Source of the DNA: Sphingomonas sp.
Lineage (GTDB): Bacteria; Pseudomonadota; Alphaproteobacteria; Sphingomonadales; Sphingomonadaceae
DNA length: 64,000 nucleotides
Direction: 5' to 3'
Assembly (NCBI RefSeq): GCF_019749955.1
Contig: NZ_JAIEPC010000009.1
Span: forward strand, 62,001-126,000
Made by a program: the position numbers and the translations under genes. Within the stretch, counting starts at the first letter, position 1; every line of letters starts with the position of its first letter. Positions 10,077 to 20,180 of the stretch are shown one piece after another. The notes beneath the pieces were generated by a model, which saw only the letters and a program-made list of their open reading frames with translations, did no database searches and was not told the origin of the DNA.

Positions 10077-10150
10077 TGGAGCGGGTGAAGGGAATCGAAC
10101 CCTCGTCGTAAGCTTGGGAAGCTTCTGCTCTGCCATTGAGCTACACCCGC
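10077..10150 (-). tRNA. tRNA-Gly (CCC anticodon)
   Basis: Read on the minus strand this is a 74-base cloverleaf: a GCGGGTG acceptor arm pairing with CACCCGC, a D arm, an anticodon loop TTCCCAA giving anticodon CCC, the T loop GGTTCGATTCC, and an encoded TCCA 3' end. The integrase island lies immediately on the 3' side, so this gene is the likely integration site. No second copy of the tRNA 3' end is seen between 1 and 10076, so the far end of the island lies outside the window. Confidence 0.97.
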
Positions 10151-10286
10151 ATGTCCAGAGCCCGCCGGTACCGTTTGCGCGCGGATCGACCCGGGACTGG
10201 CCGAGCGCCTTTGGCACATCCGCCCGCTCTGGGTCAATCGGGGTGGGCCGCCGCTTGCCACGCGCAAGCGGCGGTCCCTGCCGCGA

Positions 10287-13200
10287 TCAGAAGCGCAGCT
10301 TGATCGCGCCGCGATAGCTCTGGTTCTGCACGTCGCTGCGGGCTGCCGTGGTGTCGGCTGACAGCGACAGCTCCATATTGCCGGCGGTGTAGGTGATGCC
10401 ACCGCTCACTTCGAACCAGTTGCGGTCGATGCCTGCCAGCAGGAAGCGCGCATCCGGCCCGCTGCCGCCCACGAAGTTCGCGAAAACGATGTTCGGGCGT
10501 TGTTGATCAAATTCATGGACATAATTGGCGGACACGAACGGCTTGAACGCGCTGTCCTTGGAACCGGTGAAGTTGAGGCCGGCGCGGCCCTGCACCGACG
10601 ACAGGTCGGCGCGGGTAAAGGCCAACGCGGGGCCGCCACCGGTTTCGGCAACCCTGCCGAAATCGATGAAGTTCGACCGCACCGACACGCGCGGCGCGAC
10701 GTTGAAGAAGCCGAGCGCGATCGTGTTCTGGAACCCGACTTCGCCGCCTAGCGCAAACGCGGCCTTGTTCGCGACCAGCCGATAGTTGGTGCCAACAAAG
10801 CCGACGTTGCGGATCGTCGTCGAATCGAACAGTCCGGCATTGACTTGCCCGTCCATTGACCAGCCGCCGCCCAGTTCGGTCCGCGCATAGAGCGTGCCCT
10901 GATACAGGCTGCCGCGCGCGCTCTGGGCAAAGCCGGTCACATTGCCTCTCAGCTCGGTGTAACCAAACGACAGGCCGATAATGCCGTCGCCCAGGTCCTT
11001 TTCGATACCGCCGACGATGAAAAAGCCATTGAAGCGATCACGCGCGCCGACGGGGGTCAGCAGCCGTCCCGGTGCGCTCGACCCTTCGACATAGCCGCCG
11101 GCCAGATAGACGCCGATGTCATCGGGCAGATTGGCCTTTTGCACGCGGGTCTCATTGCTGTCGCTCTGCACGGGCTGGCCGCCATTGAGGCTCGCCGCGC
11201 TGGCGGCGGCGACCTGAATCGGCTGACCGATCACCGCGATCGTGCCGCCATGCGACACCGACGGATCGAACTGTGCAAGCCGGTCGCGGTGGAAGCGCGC
11301 GTTGTTGTCGACGACCGTCGTCGCCATGCCGCTGAGCAGCGCTTCGCTGCGCGGCGCGAGACCATCGAGCGTCGCCCGGATCGTCGCCGCATTCTGCAAG
11401 TCGAGCGGGCCGTAGATCGCATCGAGCGTGCCTGCATTCACCCGGTTCTGATCGAGCAGCTGCGCATAGCTTTGCTGCACCGGCGAGCCGTCAACGACGT
11501 TGCGGTAGAGCCCCGGCGTAATCGTGAGCTGGACGCTGGTGGCAGTGTAGGTCAGCGTCGGCGTCAAGATCGCACTGAGCGCTGTCGGCGTCGCAAATCG
11601 ATTGGTGACGCCGTTCTGAGCGGTCAGGATCGTATAGCTGTTGCCCGCCCGCAGCGTCGTTGCCGAAAAGCTCACGTTCACCGCGCCGCCAATATTGGCG
11701 ATACCATCGCCTGCGATACCGTTCGACACGACGGCGATCCGGTCAGACATGCCGCTCCCGCCGAGATCGACCAGATAGCTGTTGCCCGAAGTCAGGATGA
11801 CATTGCCGCGGAACGTGAGCGTGCCGAACGACCCGGCGTTGCCCGACATGCCGGGCGAGATCACGCCGAGCGCACTGGTAAAAAAGGGCGTGGTGATCGT
11901 GCCGATGCCGTTGAGGCCGCCGACCCGCAGGAAATAATCGCCGGACGTTGTCAGGCTGCCGTTGACTTGCAGCGTGCCGATCGTCTGCGTCACGTCGATC
12001 AGGCTGGTGAGCGAGCCACCCGCGTCGATGTTGAGCCGCGCGCCCGCACCGTTGAGCGTGAACCGGTCGATTGTCACCGCCGTGTTGAGCGTGGTGGTGC
12101 CGTTGGCGGCGAGCGTCACGTCAAAATACCGCCCGAGTGCCCCCGTAGTGCGGACCGGATCGACGTTGTTGGGCACGAAATTCGTCGCGCCCGGCAGGCC
12201 GTTGGCGATCGTTGCGGGTGGCAGCGCGGCGCCTGTTCCGGTTGTCTGGCTTTCGAGCACGGCGTCGCTACCGCCGCCGAGTACACCGGTGCCGGGTTGG
12301 CTGAGCGGCGACGTAAGCGTCAGATCGGCGCGGCCATTTGTCAGGGTGGCGACATCGTCGGTGCCGATCGGGTTGCTGTTGACCGTCTCGACATTGGTGC
12401 GAACATCAAGGCAGTCGCTCAACGTCGTGTTCTGGAAGCAGATCTGGCCGAACGCACCGCTGACGTTCGTGGTGCCACCGCCGAGATCGTTGGGCACGCC
12501 GTTGATCAACTGACCATTGGGGCCAATGATCTGGTAGTTCGGATCGAGGCTGGTGACCCAACGCGTCGGATCGGTCCAGTTACCATCGCCCGCCCGCGCA
12601 GTAACATAACGGTACGGATTATTGGCCGCGATATAGTCCCAATAGAGGTACAGCGGCTGATAGAAGCTGTTGGAGCCATAGCCCTGAGCCGGCTGACCAG
12701 TGAAGAAGCGGCTGAAGCCGCCCGACAGCACGCCGAGCACAACTTGGCGCGCAAAAGTGCGGTCGAGGATCAGCGGGCCGCCCGAATCGCCCGGCGCGGT
12801 GCCGCCTTCATTGGGCAGCGCATTGTCGCGGAAGCTGTTGAAATCGAATCGGCTCGCCGCCGCCGTGCCACGGCGGGGATCGTCGAAATCGATCCAGTAG
12901 AGATTCTGCGGCAGCGGCCCGGTGGCCGTGCCGAAAATGAAATTCTGGAAACTGTCGAGCGAGGTAAGACCGCCGAGCGTGTTTTCGGCGATGCGACGGC
13001 GGAAATCGATACCGCCATTGGCGCCGGTTTCGCCGGTGCCGTTATTGCCATAGCCGGTGATATTGACGTGATAGCCGGTGCCCGCCGCGCCGATCGTGGC
13101 CGGCGCAGGCAGCGGCGAGAGCAGCAGCGCCCAAGTCGGGATGCCGACCGCCGGACGATCGAGCGTGCCGAGCGCGATATCGGCGTAGAGGAAGCCATTG

Positions 13201-13793
13201 CCCGGCTCGGTCGAGCGCGGATTATAGACCACCTGATTCAGGTTGTAGAGAAAGGCTGCCGGATTGCTCGCATAACGGTTGGCGCCCGCGAACAGCCATT
13301 GCTGCAAAGCCGAAAGGTTGTTGTTCGAAAAACCGATGCTGACGGCAGTACCGGTGCCACCGGGCCCGGCGCGGCCATAAGTGGTCGCCGCCGCCGAATT
13401 GACGCAGTGCGCGGCAAACAGCACCGTACGCGGGTTGATCAGCGATGCCGTGCACAGCCCGATCGCGCCACTGCCATTGCCGGTGTCGACGACGATCTGG
13501 CCGACGCCGGTGATGTTGACGGGGTCGCGCGCGGTCGTGGGCGTGCCGGGATTGGCGATCTGCAGATAGGGATCGGGCACCACCACATCGACGCGCGGGC
13601 CATCGGTGTGCGCTTCGAGCAAGGCGCCGCCGACATCGACGCGTCCGGTATCGTCGGATGCAGGGGCTGCGCTGGGCACCGGCGAATCAGCAATCTGCGC
13701 CTGCGCGACACCGCCCATGGCGATACCGATACCGGCGGCGCTGGCGAGCAGATATGGGCGGAACCGGGCGACTGCGGCGGCAGTGGTGATCAT
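10287..13793 (-). CDS. Trypsin-like serine protease autotransporter
   Basis: A 1168-residue secreted protease of the type V secretion class. It has an N-terminal signal peptide (about 1-32, ending AQA). An S1-type catalytic triad is visible: His129 in AAHC, Asp205 in YADIAL and Ser337 in GDSGGP. A Gly/Thr/Asn-rich passenger stalk of the beta-helix type covers about 400-780. The last about 280 residues form an autotransporter beta-barrel ending in LRF, the terminal Phe typical of outer-membrane barrels. An AGGGA ribosome site lies upstream of the ATG. TamA/TamB, which help assemble such barrels, are encoded at 28489-34628. The substrate is unknown. Confidence 0.92.
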   Translation of the reverse strand: MITTAAAVARFRPYLLASAAGIGIAMGGVAQAQIADSPVPSAAPASDDTGRVDVGGALLEAHTDGPRVDVVVPDPYLQIANPGTPTTARDPVNITGVGQIVVDTGNGSGAIGLCTASLINPRTVLFAAHCVNSAAATTYGRAGPGGTGTAVSIGFSNNNLSALQQWLFAGANRYASNPAAFLYNLNQVVYNPRSTEPGNGFLYADIALGTLDRPAVGIPTWALLLSPLPAPATIGAAGTGYHVNITGYGNNGTGETGANGGIDFRRRIAENTLGGLTSLDSFQNFIFGTATGPLPQNLYWIDFDDPRRGTAAASRFDFNSFRDNALPNEGGTAPGDSGGPLILDRTFARQVVLGVLSGGFSRFFTGQPAQGYGSNSFYQPLYLYWDYIAANNPYRYVTARAGDGNWTDPTRWVTSLDPNYQIIGPNGQLINGVPNDLGGGTTNVSGAFGQICFQNTTLSDCLDVRTNVETVNSNPIGTDDVATLTNGRADLTLTSPLSQPGTGVLGGGSDAVLESQTTGTGAALPPATIANGLPGATNFVPNNVDPVRTTGALGRYFDVTLAANGTTTLNTAVTIDRFTLNGAGARLNIDAGGSLTSLIDVTQTIGTLQVNGSLTTSGDYFLRVGGLNGIGTITTPFFTSALGVISPGMSGNAGSFGTLTFRGNVILTSGNSYLVDLGGSGMSDRIAVVSNGIAGDGIANIGGAVNVSFSATTLRAGNSYTILTAQNGVTNRFATPTALSAILTPTLTYTATSVQLTITPGLYRNVVDGSPVQQSYAQLLDQNRVNAGTLDAIYGPLDLQNAATIRATLDGLAPRSEALLSGMATTVVDNNARFHRDRLAQFDPSVSHGGTIAVIGQPIQVAAASAASLNGGQPVQSDSNETRVQKANLPDDIGVYLAGGYVEGSSAPGRLLTPVGARDRFNGFFIVGGIEKDLGDGIIGLSFGYTELRGNVTGFAQSARGSLYQGTLYARTELGGGWSMDGQVNAGLFDSTTIRNVGFVGTNYRLVANKAAFALGGEVGFQNTIALGFFNVAPRVSVRSNFIDFGRVAETGGGPALAFTRADLSSVQGRAGLNFTGSKDSAFKPFVSANYVHEFDQQRPNIVFANFVGGSGPDARFLLAGIDRNWFEVSGGITYTAGNMELSLSADTTAARSDVQNQSYRGAIKLRF

Positions 13794-13920
13794 GAGTTAC
13801 ATCCCTTTTATGTCCTTCAGCGGCGGCGCTGAAAGATTGTCAGACGCCAATCCGTAATTTCTGCGACAAACAGGTCAAGGGGCGCTACCATAAAATACGC
13901 AAATCGCTGGCAAGTGAGAC

Positions 13921-14676
13921 TTAAATGCCACCATTAGCGACGCCGCGCCCGGTTGCGCTCAAATCGGCGATCAGCCGATCAACGACCTGATCGACCAGCG
14001 CGGGGTCAGTCGCGCGCACCACGAAATTGGCGCCGACCTTGCCGTCGCGAAAAAACGGATAGCTGCCGATCGCCACGCCTTCCTGCGCGCGCTCGGCCTC
14101 GCGCAGCAGATCAGCAACTTCGCTTTCGGCGACCCAGCAGCCGATCGTGCGCGAGACCACGGGCTTGCCACCCTCAAGCGTGCCCGTCAGCGCGTCGAGC
14201 ATCCCCGCCGTGATATGCGGCACGCCCGCCATGATGAAGATGTTGCCGATGCGAATACCCGGCGCGCCCGACACGCGGTTTTCGATCAGGTCGGCACCAT
14301 CGGGCACGCGCGCCATCCGCTTGCGCGCTTCACTCAAGCCGCCACGCGTTTCATAATAAAGTTCGAGCACCGCCAGCGCGCGCGGATGGTGGACGACCCC
14401 TACCCCCAAAGCCTCGGCAATTGCATCGACCGTGATGTCGTCATGCGTCGGCCCGATCCCGCCCGTGGTGAACAGATAGTCGTTGCGCGCGCGCAAAATG
14501 TTGACCGCCTCGACGATGGCGTCGGTGCGGTCGGCCACGACGCGCACTTCGGCGAGGCGAATCCCCTGAACATTCAGCCAGACCGCGATCTGCGCGACAT
14601 TCTTGTCCTGGGTACGCCCCGACAGGATTTCGTCGCCGATGACGACGATAGCGGCAGTCCAGATGCGTTCGGTCAT
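13921..14676 (-). CDS. CinA-like molybdopterin-binding domain protein
   Basis: A 251-residue protein made only of the MoCF/CinA N-terminal domain, without the C-terminal nicotinamide-nucleotide amidase domain of full-length CinA. Diagnostic segments are GDEILSGRTQDKN near the N-terminus and TTGGIGPTHDD about residue 70. Stand-alone versions are usually annotated as competence/damage-inducible protein A homologues, and a pyrophosphatase role is known for related domains. It is divergent from map, with about 95 bases between the two start codons. Confidence 0.88.
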   Translation of the reverse strand: MTERIWTAAIVVIGDEILSGRTQDKNVAQIAVWLNVQGIRLAEVRVVADRTDAIVEAVNILRARNDYLFTTGGIGPTHDDITVDAIAEALGVGVVHHPRALAVLELYYETRGGLSEARKRMARVPDGADLIENRVSGAPGIRIGNIFIMAGVPHITAGMLDALTGTLEGGKPVVSRTIGCWVAESEVADLLREAERAQEGVAIGSYPFFRDGKVGANFVVRATDPALVDQVVDRLIADLSATGRGVANGGI

Positions 14677-14771
14677 GCGCCTTGCGATAGAGCCAACGTG
14701 CGCCTTCGCCTAGACTGAACCTTGTGCGGTGGCCCCTCGCAAAATCGCCGCCGCTTCGCTATGTATCCGCG

Positions 14772-15599
14772 ATGACCGACTATCTCACCGTCACCAACGC
14801 CGACACGCCGATGGCGCGCACCGGCGCGATCAAGCTGCACGGGCCGGAAGGCTTTGCCGGGATGCGCGCCGCCGGGCGGCTCGCCGCCGAAACGCTCGAC
14901 ATGATCGTGCCGCATGTCGTGCCGGGCGTGACGACCGGCGCGCTCGACGACATCATCCGCCGCTTCATCGTCGATCACGGCGGCGTGCCCGCGACGCTCG
15001 GCTATCGCGGCTATACCCATAGCTGCTGCATTTCGATCAACCATGTCGTCTGCCACGGCATTCCGGGTGACAAGTCGCTCAAGTCGGGCGATATCGTCAA
15101 CATCGATGTGACCCCGATCCTCGACGGCTGGCACGGCGATTCGAGCCGCATGTATCTGGTCGGCGATGTGCCGTTGAAGGCGCGGCGGCTGGTCGACGTG
15201 ACCTATGAATGCCTGATGCTCGGCATCGAGCGCGCGCGCCCCGGCAATCAACTGGGCGATATCAGCCATGCGATCCAGCACCATGCCGAGCGCCACCGCT
15301 ACGGCGTGGTGCGCGATTTCTGCGGTCACGGCGTCGGTCGCCTGTTCCACGACGCGCCCGAAGTCGTCCATGTCGGCCGCCCCGGCACCGGGCCAGAACT
15401 GCGCCCTGGCATGTTCTTCACGATCGAACCGATGATCAACATCGGCCGCCCCGATGTGAAGCTGCTCGACGACGGCTGGACGGCGGTGACGCGCGACCGG
15501 TCGCTGTCGGCGCAGTTCGAACATTCGATCGGGATTACCGAAACCGGGTGTGAGATTTTCACGTCGAGCCCGACGGGACTGGACAAGCCGCCTTATTGA
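14772..15599 (+). CDS. map: Type I methionine aminopeptidase
   Basis: A 275-residue cytosolic metalloprotease that removes the initiator Met from nascent proteins. All five metal ligands are visible: Asp in NIDVTP, Asp in GDSSRM, His in CGHGVG, Glu in TIEPM and Glu in FEHS. The start at 14772 (MTDYLTV) gives the usual family length; no strong Shine-Dalgarno precedes it, and an upstream in-frame GTG/ATG would add 16 non-family residues. Its stop region overlaps the convergent AraC-type gene by seven bases. Confidence 0.94.
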   Translation: MTDYLTVTNADTPMARTGAIKLHGPEGFAGMRAAGRLAAETLDMIVPHVVPGVTTGALDDIIRRFIVDHGGVPATLGYRGYTHSCCISINHVVCHGIPGDKSLKSGDIVNIDVTPILDGWHGDSSRMYLVGDVPLKARRLVDVTYECLMLGIERARPGNQLGDISHAIQHHAERHRYGVVRDFCGHGVGRLFHDAPEVVHVGRPGTGPELRPGMFFTIEPMINIGRPDVKLLDDGWTAVTRDRSLSAQFEHSIGITETGCEIFTSSPTGLDKPPY

Positions 15600-16546
15600 G
15601 CGCGTTGACTGATCGTCGCCGCATAAGCCGCAGGCTCGCAACCAAAGCGCGACCGGAAGGCGCGGGAAAAGCTGCTCGCACTGTTGTAGCCGACATCGGT
15701 GACAACCCGCTGCACGGGCTGTGCGGCGCTGCGGAGCAGCTCGGCTGCGCGTAACAAGCGCAGTTCGCGCAGAATGGCCATCGGTGAACCGCCCAGCGCT
15801 TCGCGGAAGCGCTTCGAAAAGGCCGATCGGCTGAGGCAGGCAATGTCGGCAAGCGATGCCAGGCTGTGCGGCGCCTCAATCGTTGTGACCATCGCGCGAA
15901 ACGCGCGCAGCACCTGCGCATCGTGCAAGACGCGCACGCGATCGACCCAGTCTTCCTGAGTCGCCACCGCTTCGCGCAGCAAGCTGATCAGCAGTTGCTG
16001 GAGCAGCGCACGAACCATCGCCCGTCGGCCAAGACCCGGCGCCGCGAACTCCTTGAGCATCAAGCGCATCAATGCCGCCATCGATTCACCCGCGAAGGGC
16101 TGGACCGCTGCCGTGCGCAATCCCGCAAACAGCCCTTTCAGCGCGGGATCGAGCGCGACAAAATGCCCGCACACCAATTCCATCGCCGACGCACCCTCGC
16201 CTGCCGTCCAACGATCCACACGGTGCGCGAGCGGTAATGGCGGCAGCGTCACCTCGACAATCTGGTTGTCCGGGATGACCCCTTGCTCCCCTGGCTGCTC
16301 GATTCGCCAGGCATGGCCGGGCGGCGTGATCAGCACGGTGCCGACGGCCAAGGCCTTTGGCGGCGCGCCTGCGACTGAAACCCAACCGCTGCCCTTCGTC
16401 ACATAATGAAGGCCGACCGCCGGCGACGCGGTAAAGGCCAGGCGCCAGCCAGGCGCCACGACGCATTCGGAAAAAGCGATCGGGTCTGCCTTCAAGCTGT
16501 CGAAAAGCTGCTCGAGCGCGGCGGTAAATTCTGGACGTTCGGACAA
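15593..16546 (-). CDS. AraC-family regulator with cupin sensor domain
   Basis: The N-terminal half is a cupin-type ligand domain (AraC_binding/cupin_6 style; HYVTKGSGWVSV) and the C-terminal about 100 residues hold two helix-turn-helix motifs (SLADIACLSRSAFSKRF, then DVGYNSASSFSRAF). The open frame extends to an ATG at 16819, but that would run through the divergent lipoprotein gene and carries non-family sequence. The TTG at 16546, with a GGGGG Shine-Dalgarno about nine bases upstream, fits the domain start better. It probably controls the divergent cytochrome P460 genes; this is inferred from position. The start codon is uncertain. Confidence 0.82.
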   Translation of the reverse strand: MSERPEFTAALEQLFDSLKADPIAFSECVVAPGWRLAFTASPAVGLHYVTKGSGWVSVAGAPPKALAVGTVLITPPGHAWRIEQPGEQGVIPDNQIVEVTLPPLPLAHRVDRWTAGEGASAMELVCGHFVALDPALKGLFAGLRTAAVQPFAGESMAALMRLMLKEFAAPGLGRRAMVRALLQQLLISLLREAVATQEDWVDRVRVLHDAQVLRAFRAMVTTIEAPHSLASLADIACLSRSAFSKRFREALGGSPMAILRELRLLRAAELLRSAAQPVQRVVTDVGYNSASSFSRAFRSRFGCEPAAYAATISQRAQ

Positions 16547-16652
16547 GAAATAAGGCCCCCGGTTGCTGCTCGCAACGTTATAAGCGGTTTTAATGGTGGG
16601 CTTAACGATTTTGCAATTTTCAATCAAAGTCAACAACAGGGATCCTAAGGCA

Positions 16653-17264
16653 ATGAAAATATCGATGAAGATGCTCATTTCCTTGTCAACTGCCGCGTTG
16701 TTGGTTGGCTGTAATTCAAGCCTTGATGCTAAAGGATCAGCAAAATCCGCCGAGCTAACATCATCTGTGGCGCGGTATCTGCCGGAATTTACCGATAGCG
16801 GTGATTTAATATTGCCCAAAAACTTTGAACGCTGGATCTATGTCGGCTCGCCATTGACGCCCAACGCGCTCAACGGTGGCAAGGCCAATTTCCCCGAGTT
16901 CCACAATGTTTACATCGAGCCCGGCGCCTATGACATCTATTTGAAAACGGGTGTTTTTCCCGAAGGCACGATCATGTTCAAGGAATTGCAGCTGACCCTG
17001 CCGCAGCAGCATCCGGACGGATCACGCGACGAGCCATCGGGACGCGGCTATTTTCCGGGCAAGCTCAACGGCGCCGATGTCTCGGTCAAGGACAGCAAAC
17101 GCTTTGCCGCGACGCATGGCTGGGGCTATTTCAACTTCAACCACAGCGAACCCAAGGCCGCGACCGGCAAGTTAAAAACAGCGGCTGAATGCGCCGATTG
17201 CCATACCGCCAACGCCAAGAAGGACATGGTCTGGACGCAATTTTATCCGCGCCTTGACAAATGA
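16653..17264 (+). CDS. Cytochrome P460 family lipoprotein (1)
   Basis: A 203-residue exported protein. The signal peptide ends in a lipobox (LLVGC), so a lipid-anchored periplasmic protein is expected. A single c-type heme site CADCH lies near the C-terminus, as in cytochrome P460 and cytochrome c'-beta proteins. Characterised family members act on hydroxylamine/NO or bind gases, but the substrate here is unknown. The ATG at 16653 follows AAGG. The first about 60 codons and the upstream region are noticeably AT-richer than the rest. The next gene is a paralogue. Confidence 0.85.
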   Translation: MKISMKMLISLSTAALLVGCNSSLDAKGSAKSAELTSSVARYLPEFTDSGDLILPKNFERWIYVGSPLTPNALNGGKANFPEFHNVYIEPGAYDIYLKTGVFPEGTIMFKELQLTLPQQHPDGSRDEPSGRGYFPGKLNGADVSVKDSKRFAATHGWGYFNFNHSEPKAATGKLKTAAECADCHTANAKKDMVWTQFYPRLDK

Positions 17265-17418
17265 TCCCACCCGCCATACGCCCCATGTCGGCGTCGGGCT
17301 ATTGAACGCGGCCAGTCGCCGCCGCGCGCCCGATGATGTACGAATGCGGCGGGCCGGGACTCAACGCTGTGCCGACTCGCCGACTTGGCGTGTGGGTGCG
17401 AACCAGGGAGACCAATTG

Positions 17419-17982
17419 ATGAAACGCCAGCCGATTGCGCCGCTTGTCGCGGCACTCGCGTTCGGTGCGCTGGTTGCGGCGTGCTCGCCGACCGGCTCCT
17501 CGCCGGTTGCTGACAGTGGCGCCGACCCTGCCGGCGAGATGCACGTTCCCGGCAATTATCGCGACAGCTATCAGTATCTCGGCACCTGGGCAGTTGCTGC
17601 CGACAAGGCGCCGGGATCGCAGCAATTGCACATCGTCTATGCCTCGCCCGGCGCCGCCGCCGCGCATCGGGCGACCGGCCATTTCCCCGACGGCACGACG
17701 CTGGTGAAGGAAGTGTTCGAGGCAACCACCGGGCCGATGACCACCGGCACCGTCAGCCATAGCGATAAGCTGAAGGGCTGGTTCGTCATGGTCAAGGACA
17801 GCAAGAACAGCCACCCCGGCAACAAATTATGGGGCGATGGCTGGGGCTGGTCGTGGTTCGACGCGGACAAGCCAACCAAGACCTCGTCGACCGATTACAA
17901 GACCGATTGCCAAACCTGCCACCTCCCCGCCAAGGCCAACGACTGGACCTATGTCGAGGGCTACCCCGTGCTGAGAAAATAA
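17419..17982 (+). CDS. Cytochrome P460 family lipoprotein (2)
   Basis: A 187-residue paralogue of the preceding gene. The signal peptide ends in VAACS (lipobox). The body shares the GHFPDGT, VMVKDSK and GWGWSWFD segments with its neighbour (GVFPEGT, VSVKDSK, HGWGYFNF), and it ends with one heme-binding CQTCH. The ATG at 17419 has a GGGAG ribosome site. The 154-base gap from the first P460 gene contains no obvious terminator, so co-transcription is likely. The function is inferred to be periplasmic redox or NO/hydroxylamine handling, not proven. Confidence 0.84.
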   Translation: MKRQPIAPLVAALAFGALVAACSPTGSSPVADSGADPAGEMHVPGNYRDSYQYLGTWAVAADKAPGSQQLHIVYASPGAAAAHRATGHFPDGTTLVKEVFEATTGPMTTGTVSHSDKLKGWFVMVKDSKNSHPGNKLWGDGWGWSWFDADKPTKTSSTDYKTDCQTCHLPAKANDWTYVEGYPVLRK

Positions 17983-18006
17983 CCGGGACCCGGCGGCCGG
18001 CCTTGA

Positions 18007-18537
<531 letters not shown>

Positions 18538-18637
18538 CGCGCTGCAACATTTTCTTCCAAAGTGCGCGCGAGTTTTGAACGCGCACCCGAGTCGCATCCG
18601 CCGATTCGGTACTATCATCAGCTGAAAGGATCATTTC

Positions 18638-20050
18638 ATGGCCAACGACCCCAGCACTATCCTGCAGATGATCAAGGACGACGAGATTGAGTGGGTCGAC
18701 CTGCGCTTCACCGATCCCAAGGGCAAATGGCAGCACCTGACCATGGTCTCGTCGGTCGTCGGCGAGGATGAGCTGACCGACGGCTTCATGTTCGACGGCT
18801 CGTCGATCGCCGGGTGGAAGGCGATCAACGAAAGCGACATGATCCTGAAGCCCGATCTCGACGCGGTCTATGTCGATCCGTTCAGCGCCACCCCGATGCT
18901 GATCCTGTTCTGCGACATCGTCGAACCGTCGACCGGCGAACTTTATTCGCGCGATCCGCGCAGCACCGCCAAGCGCGCCGAGGCGTATCTGAAGAACACC
19001 GGCATCGGCGACACCGTGTACGTCGGCCCCGAAGCCGAATTCTTCATCTTCGACAATGTCCAGTTCGAAACCAGCTATGCGACGAGCTATTACAAGATCG
19101 ACGATATCGAACTGCCGACCAACACCGGCCGCGAATATGAAGGCGGCAACCTCGGCCACCGCCCGCGCGCCAAGGGCGGTTACTTCCCCGTCGCGCCGGT
19201 CGACAGCTGTGTCGACATTCGCGGCGAGATGATCTCGACGATGCTCGAAATGGGCCTGCCGTGCGACAAACACCACCACGAAGTCGCCGCCGCCCAGCAC
19301 GAGCTCGGCCTGACCTTCGGCACGCTGACCACCACTGCCGACCGCATGCAGATCTACAAATATGTCGTCCACCAGGTCGCGCATGCTTATGGCAAGACCG
19401 CGACGTTCATGCCCAAGCCGATCAAGGAAGATAATGGCTCCGGCATGCACACGCACTTGTCGATCTGGGACAAGGGCACGCCGCTGTTCGCGGGAAACGG
19501 CTATGCAGGCCTTAGCGACATGTGCCTCTATTTCATCGGCGGCATCATCAAGCATGCGAAGGCGGTGAATGCCTTCACCAACCCGACCACCAACAGCTAC
19601 AAGCGCCTGGTGCCCGGATACGAAGCGCCGGTGCTGCTGGCCTATTCGGCGCGCAACCGCTCGGCATCGTGCCGCATTCCTTACGGCACCGGGCCGAAGG
19701 CGAAGCGCGTCGAAGTCCGCTTCCCCGACGCGATGGCGAACCCCTATCTCGCCTATGCCGCGCTGTTCATGGCCGGTCTCGACGGCATCCAGAACCGCAT
19801 CCACCCGGGTGAGGCAATGGACAAGAACCTCTACGACCTGCCGCCCGAGGAACTGAAGGAAGTGCCGACGGTGTGCGGTAGCTTGCGTGAAGCGCTCGAA
19901 AGCCTCGCCGCCGACCACGACTTCCTGCTGAAGGGCGACGTGTTTTCGAAGGACCAGATCGAAAGCTATATCGAGCTGAAGATGGAAGACGTGGCGCGCT
20001 GGGAAATGACCCCGAGCCCGGTCGAGTTTGATATGTATTACAGCTATTGA
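18638..20050 (+). CDS. glnA: Glutamine synthetase type I
   Basis: A 470-residue dodecameric enzyme that ligates ammonia to glutamate with ATP. Visible signatures are DGSSIAGW near the N-terminus, the ATP-binding [17 protein letters not shown], and NRSASCRIP. The adenylylation site Tyr is in [10 protein letters not shown]. An AAAGGAT ribosome site precedes the ATG. The last 31 codons (19958-20050) are repeated in diverged form at 21264-21356, beyond a toxin-antitoxin pair. Confidence 0.98.
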   Translation: MANDPSTILQMIKDDEIEWVDLRFTDPKGKWQHLTMVSSVVGEDELTDGFMFDGSSIAGWKAINESDMILKPDLDAVYVDPFSATPMLILFCDIVEPSTGELYSRDPRSTAKRAEAYLKNTGIGDTVYVGPEAEFFIFDNVQFETSYATSYYKIDDIELPTNTGREYEGGNLGHRPRAKGGYFPVAPVDSCVDIRGEMISTMLEMGLPCDKHHHEVAAAQHELGLTFGTLTTTADRMQIYKYVVHQVAHAYGKTATFMPKPIKEDNGSGMHTHLSIWDKGTPLFAGNGYAGLSDMCLYFIGGIIKHAKAVNAFTNPTTNSYKRLVPGYEAPVLLAYSARNRSASCRIPYGTGPKAKRVEVRFPDAMANPYLAYAALFMAGLDGIQNRIHPGEAMDKNLYDLPPEELKEVPTVCGSLREALESLAADHDFLLKGDVFSKDQIESYIELKMEDVARWEMTPSPVEFDMYYSY

Positions 20051-20156
20051 GGCTTGCAGCGTCGCTGCAAGCCGCTGCCGGGAGCGCAGCGCGCCCGGCA
20101 CAAGAGCTGTCGGCCGGCCTCGCTAAAGCGAGGACCGACGACGTGGCTTTGCCACG
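20051..20156. repeat. Chain of four hairpins after glnA
   Basis: Four perfect or near-perfect inverted repeats follow the glnA stop without a gap: 20051-20073 (11-bp arms, one-base loop), 20076-20100 (TGCCGGG/CCCGGCA), 20109-20139 (CCTCGCT/AGCGAGG inside GTCGG/CCGAC) and 20142-20156 (CGTGGC/GCCACG). None has a T-tract. They could be an mRNA-stabilising 3' structure or the remains of inserted palindromic repeats. Confidence 0.6.
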
Positions 20157-20180
20157 GCGTGATATTCTCTGCAGTACTAC

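Noticed and set aside
11139..13832. 897-codon open frame opposite the autotransporter
   Set aside because: Its composition (Arg/Ala/His/Asp-rich, no domain) is that of an antisense shadow of a GC-rich gene; the other strand has a complete protease autotransporter.
16547..16819. N-terminal extension of the AraC-type regulator to an ATG at 16819
   Set aside because: It would overlap the divergent P460 lipoprotein gene and its promoter, and the added residues do not look like the family.
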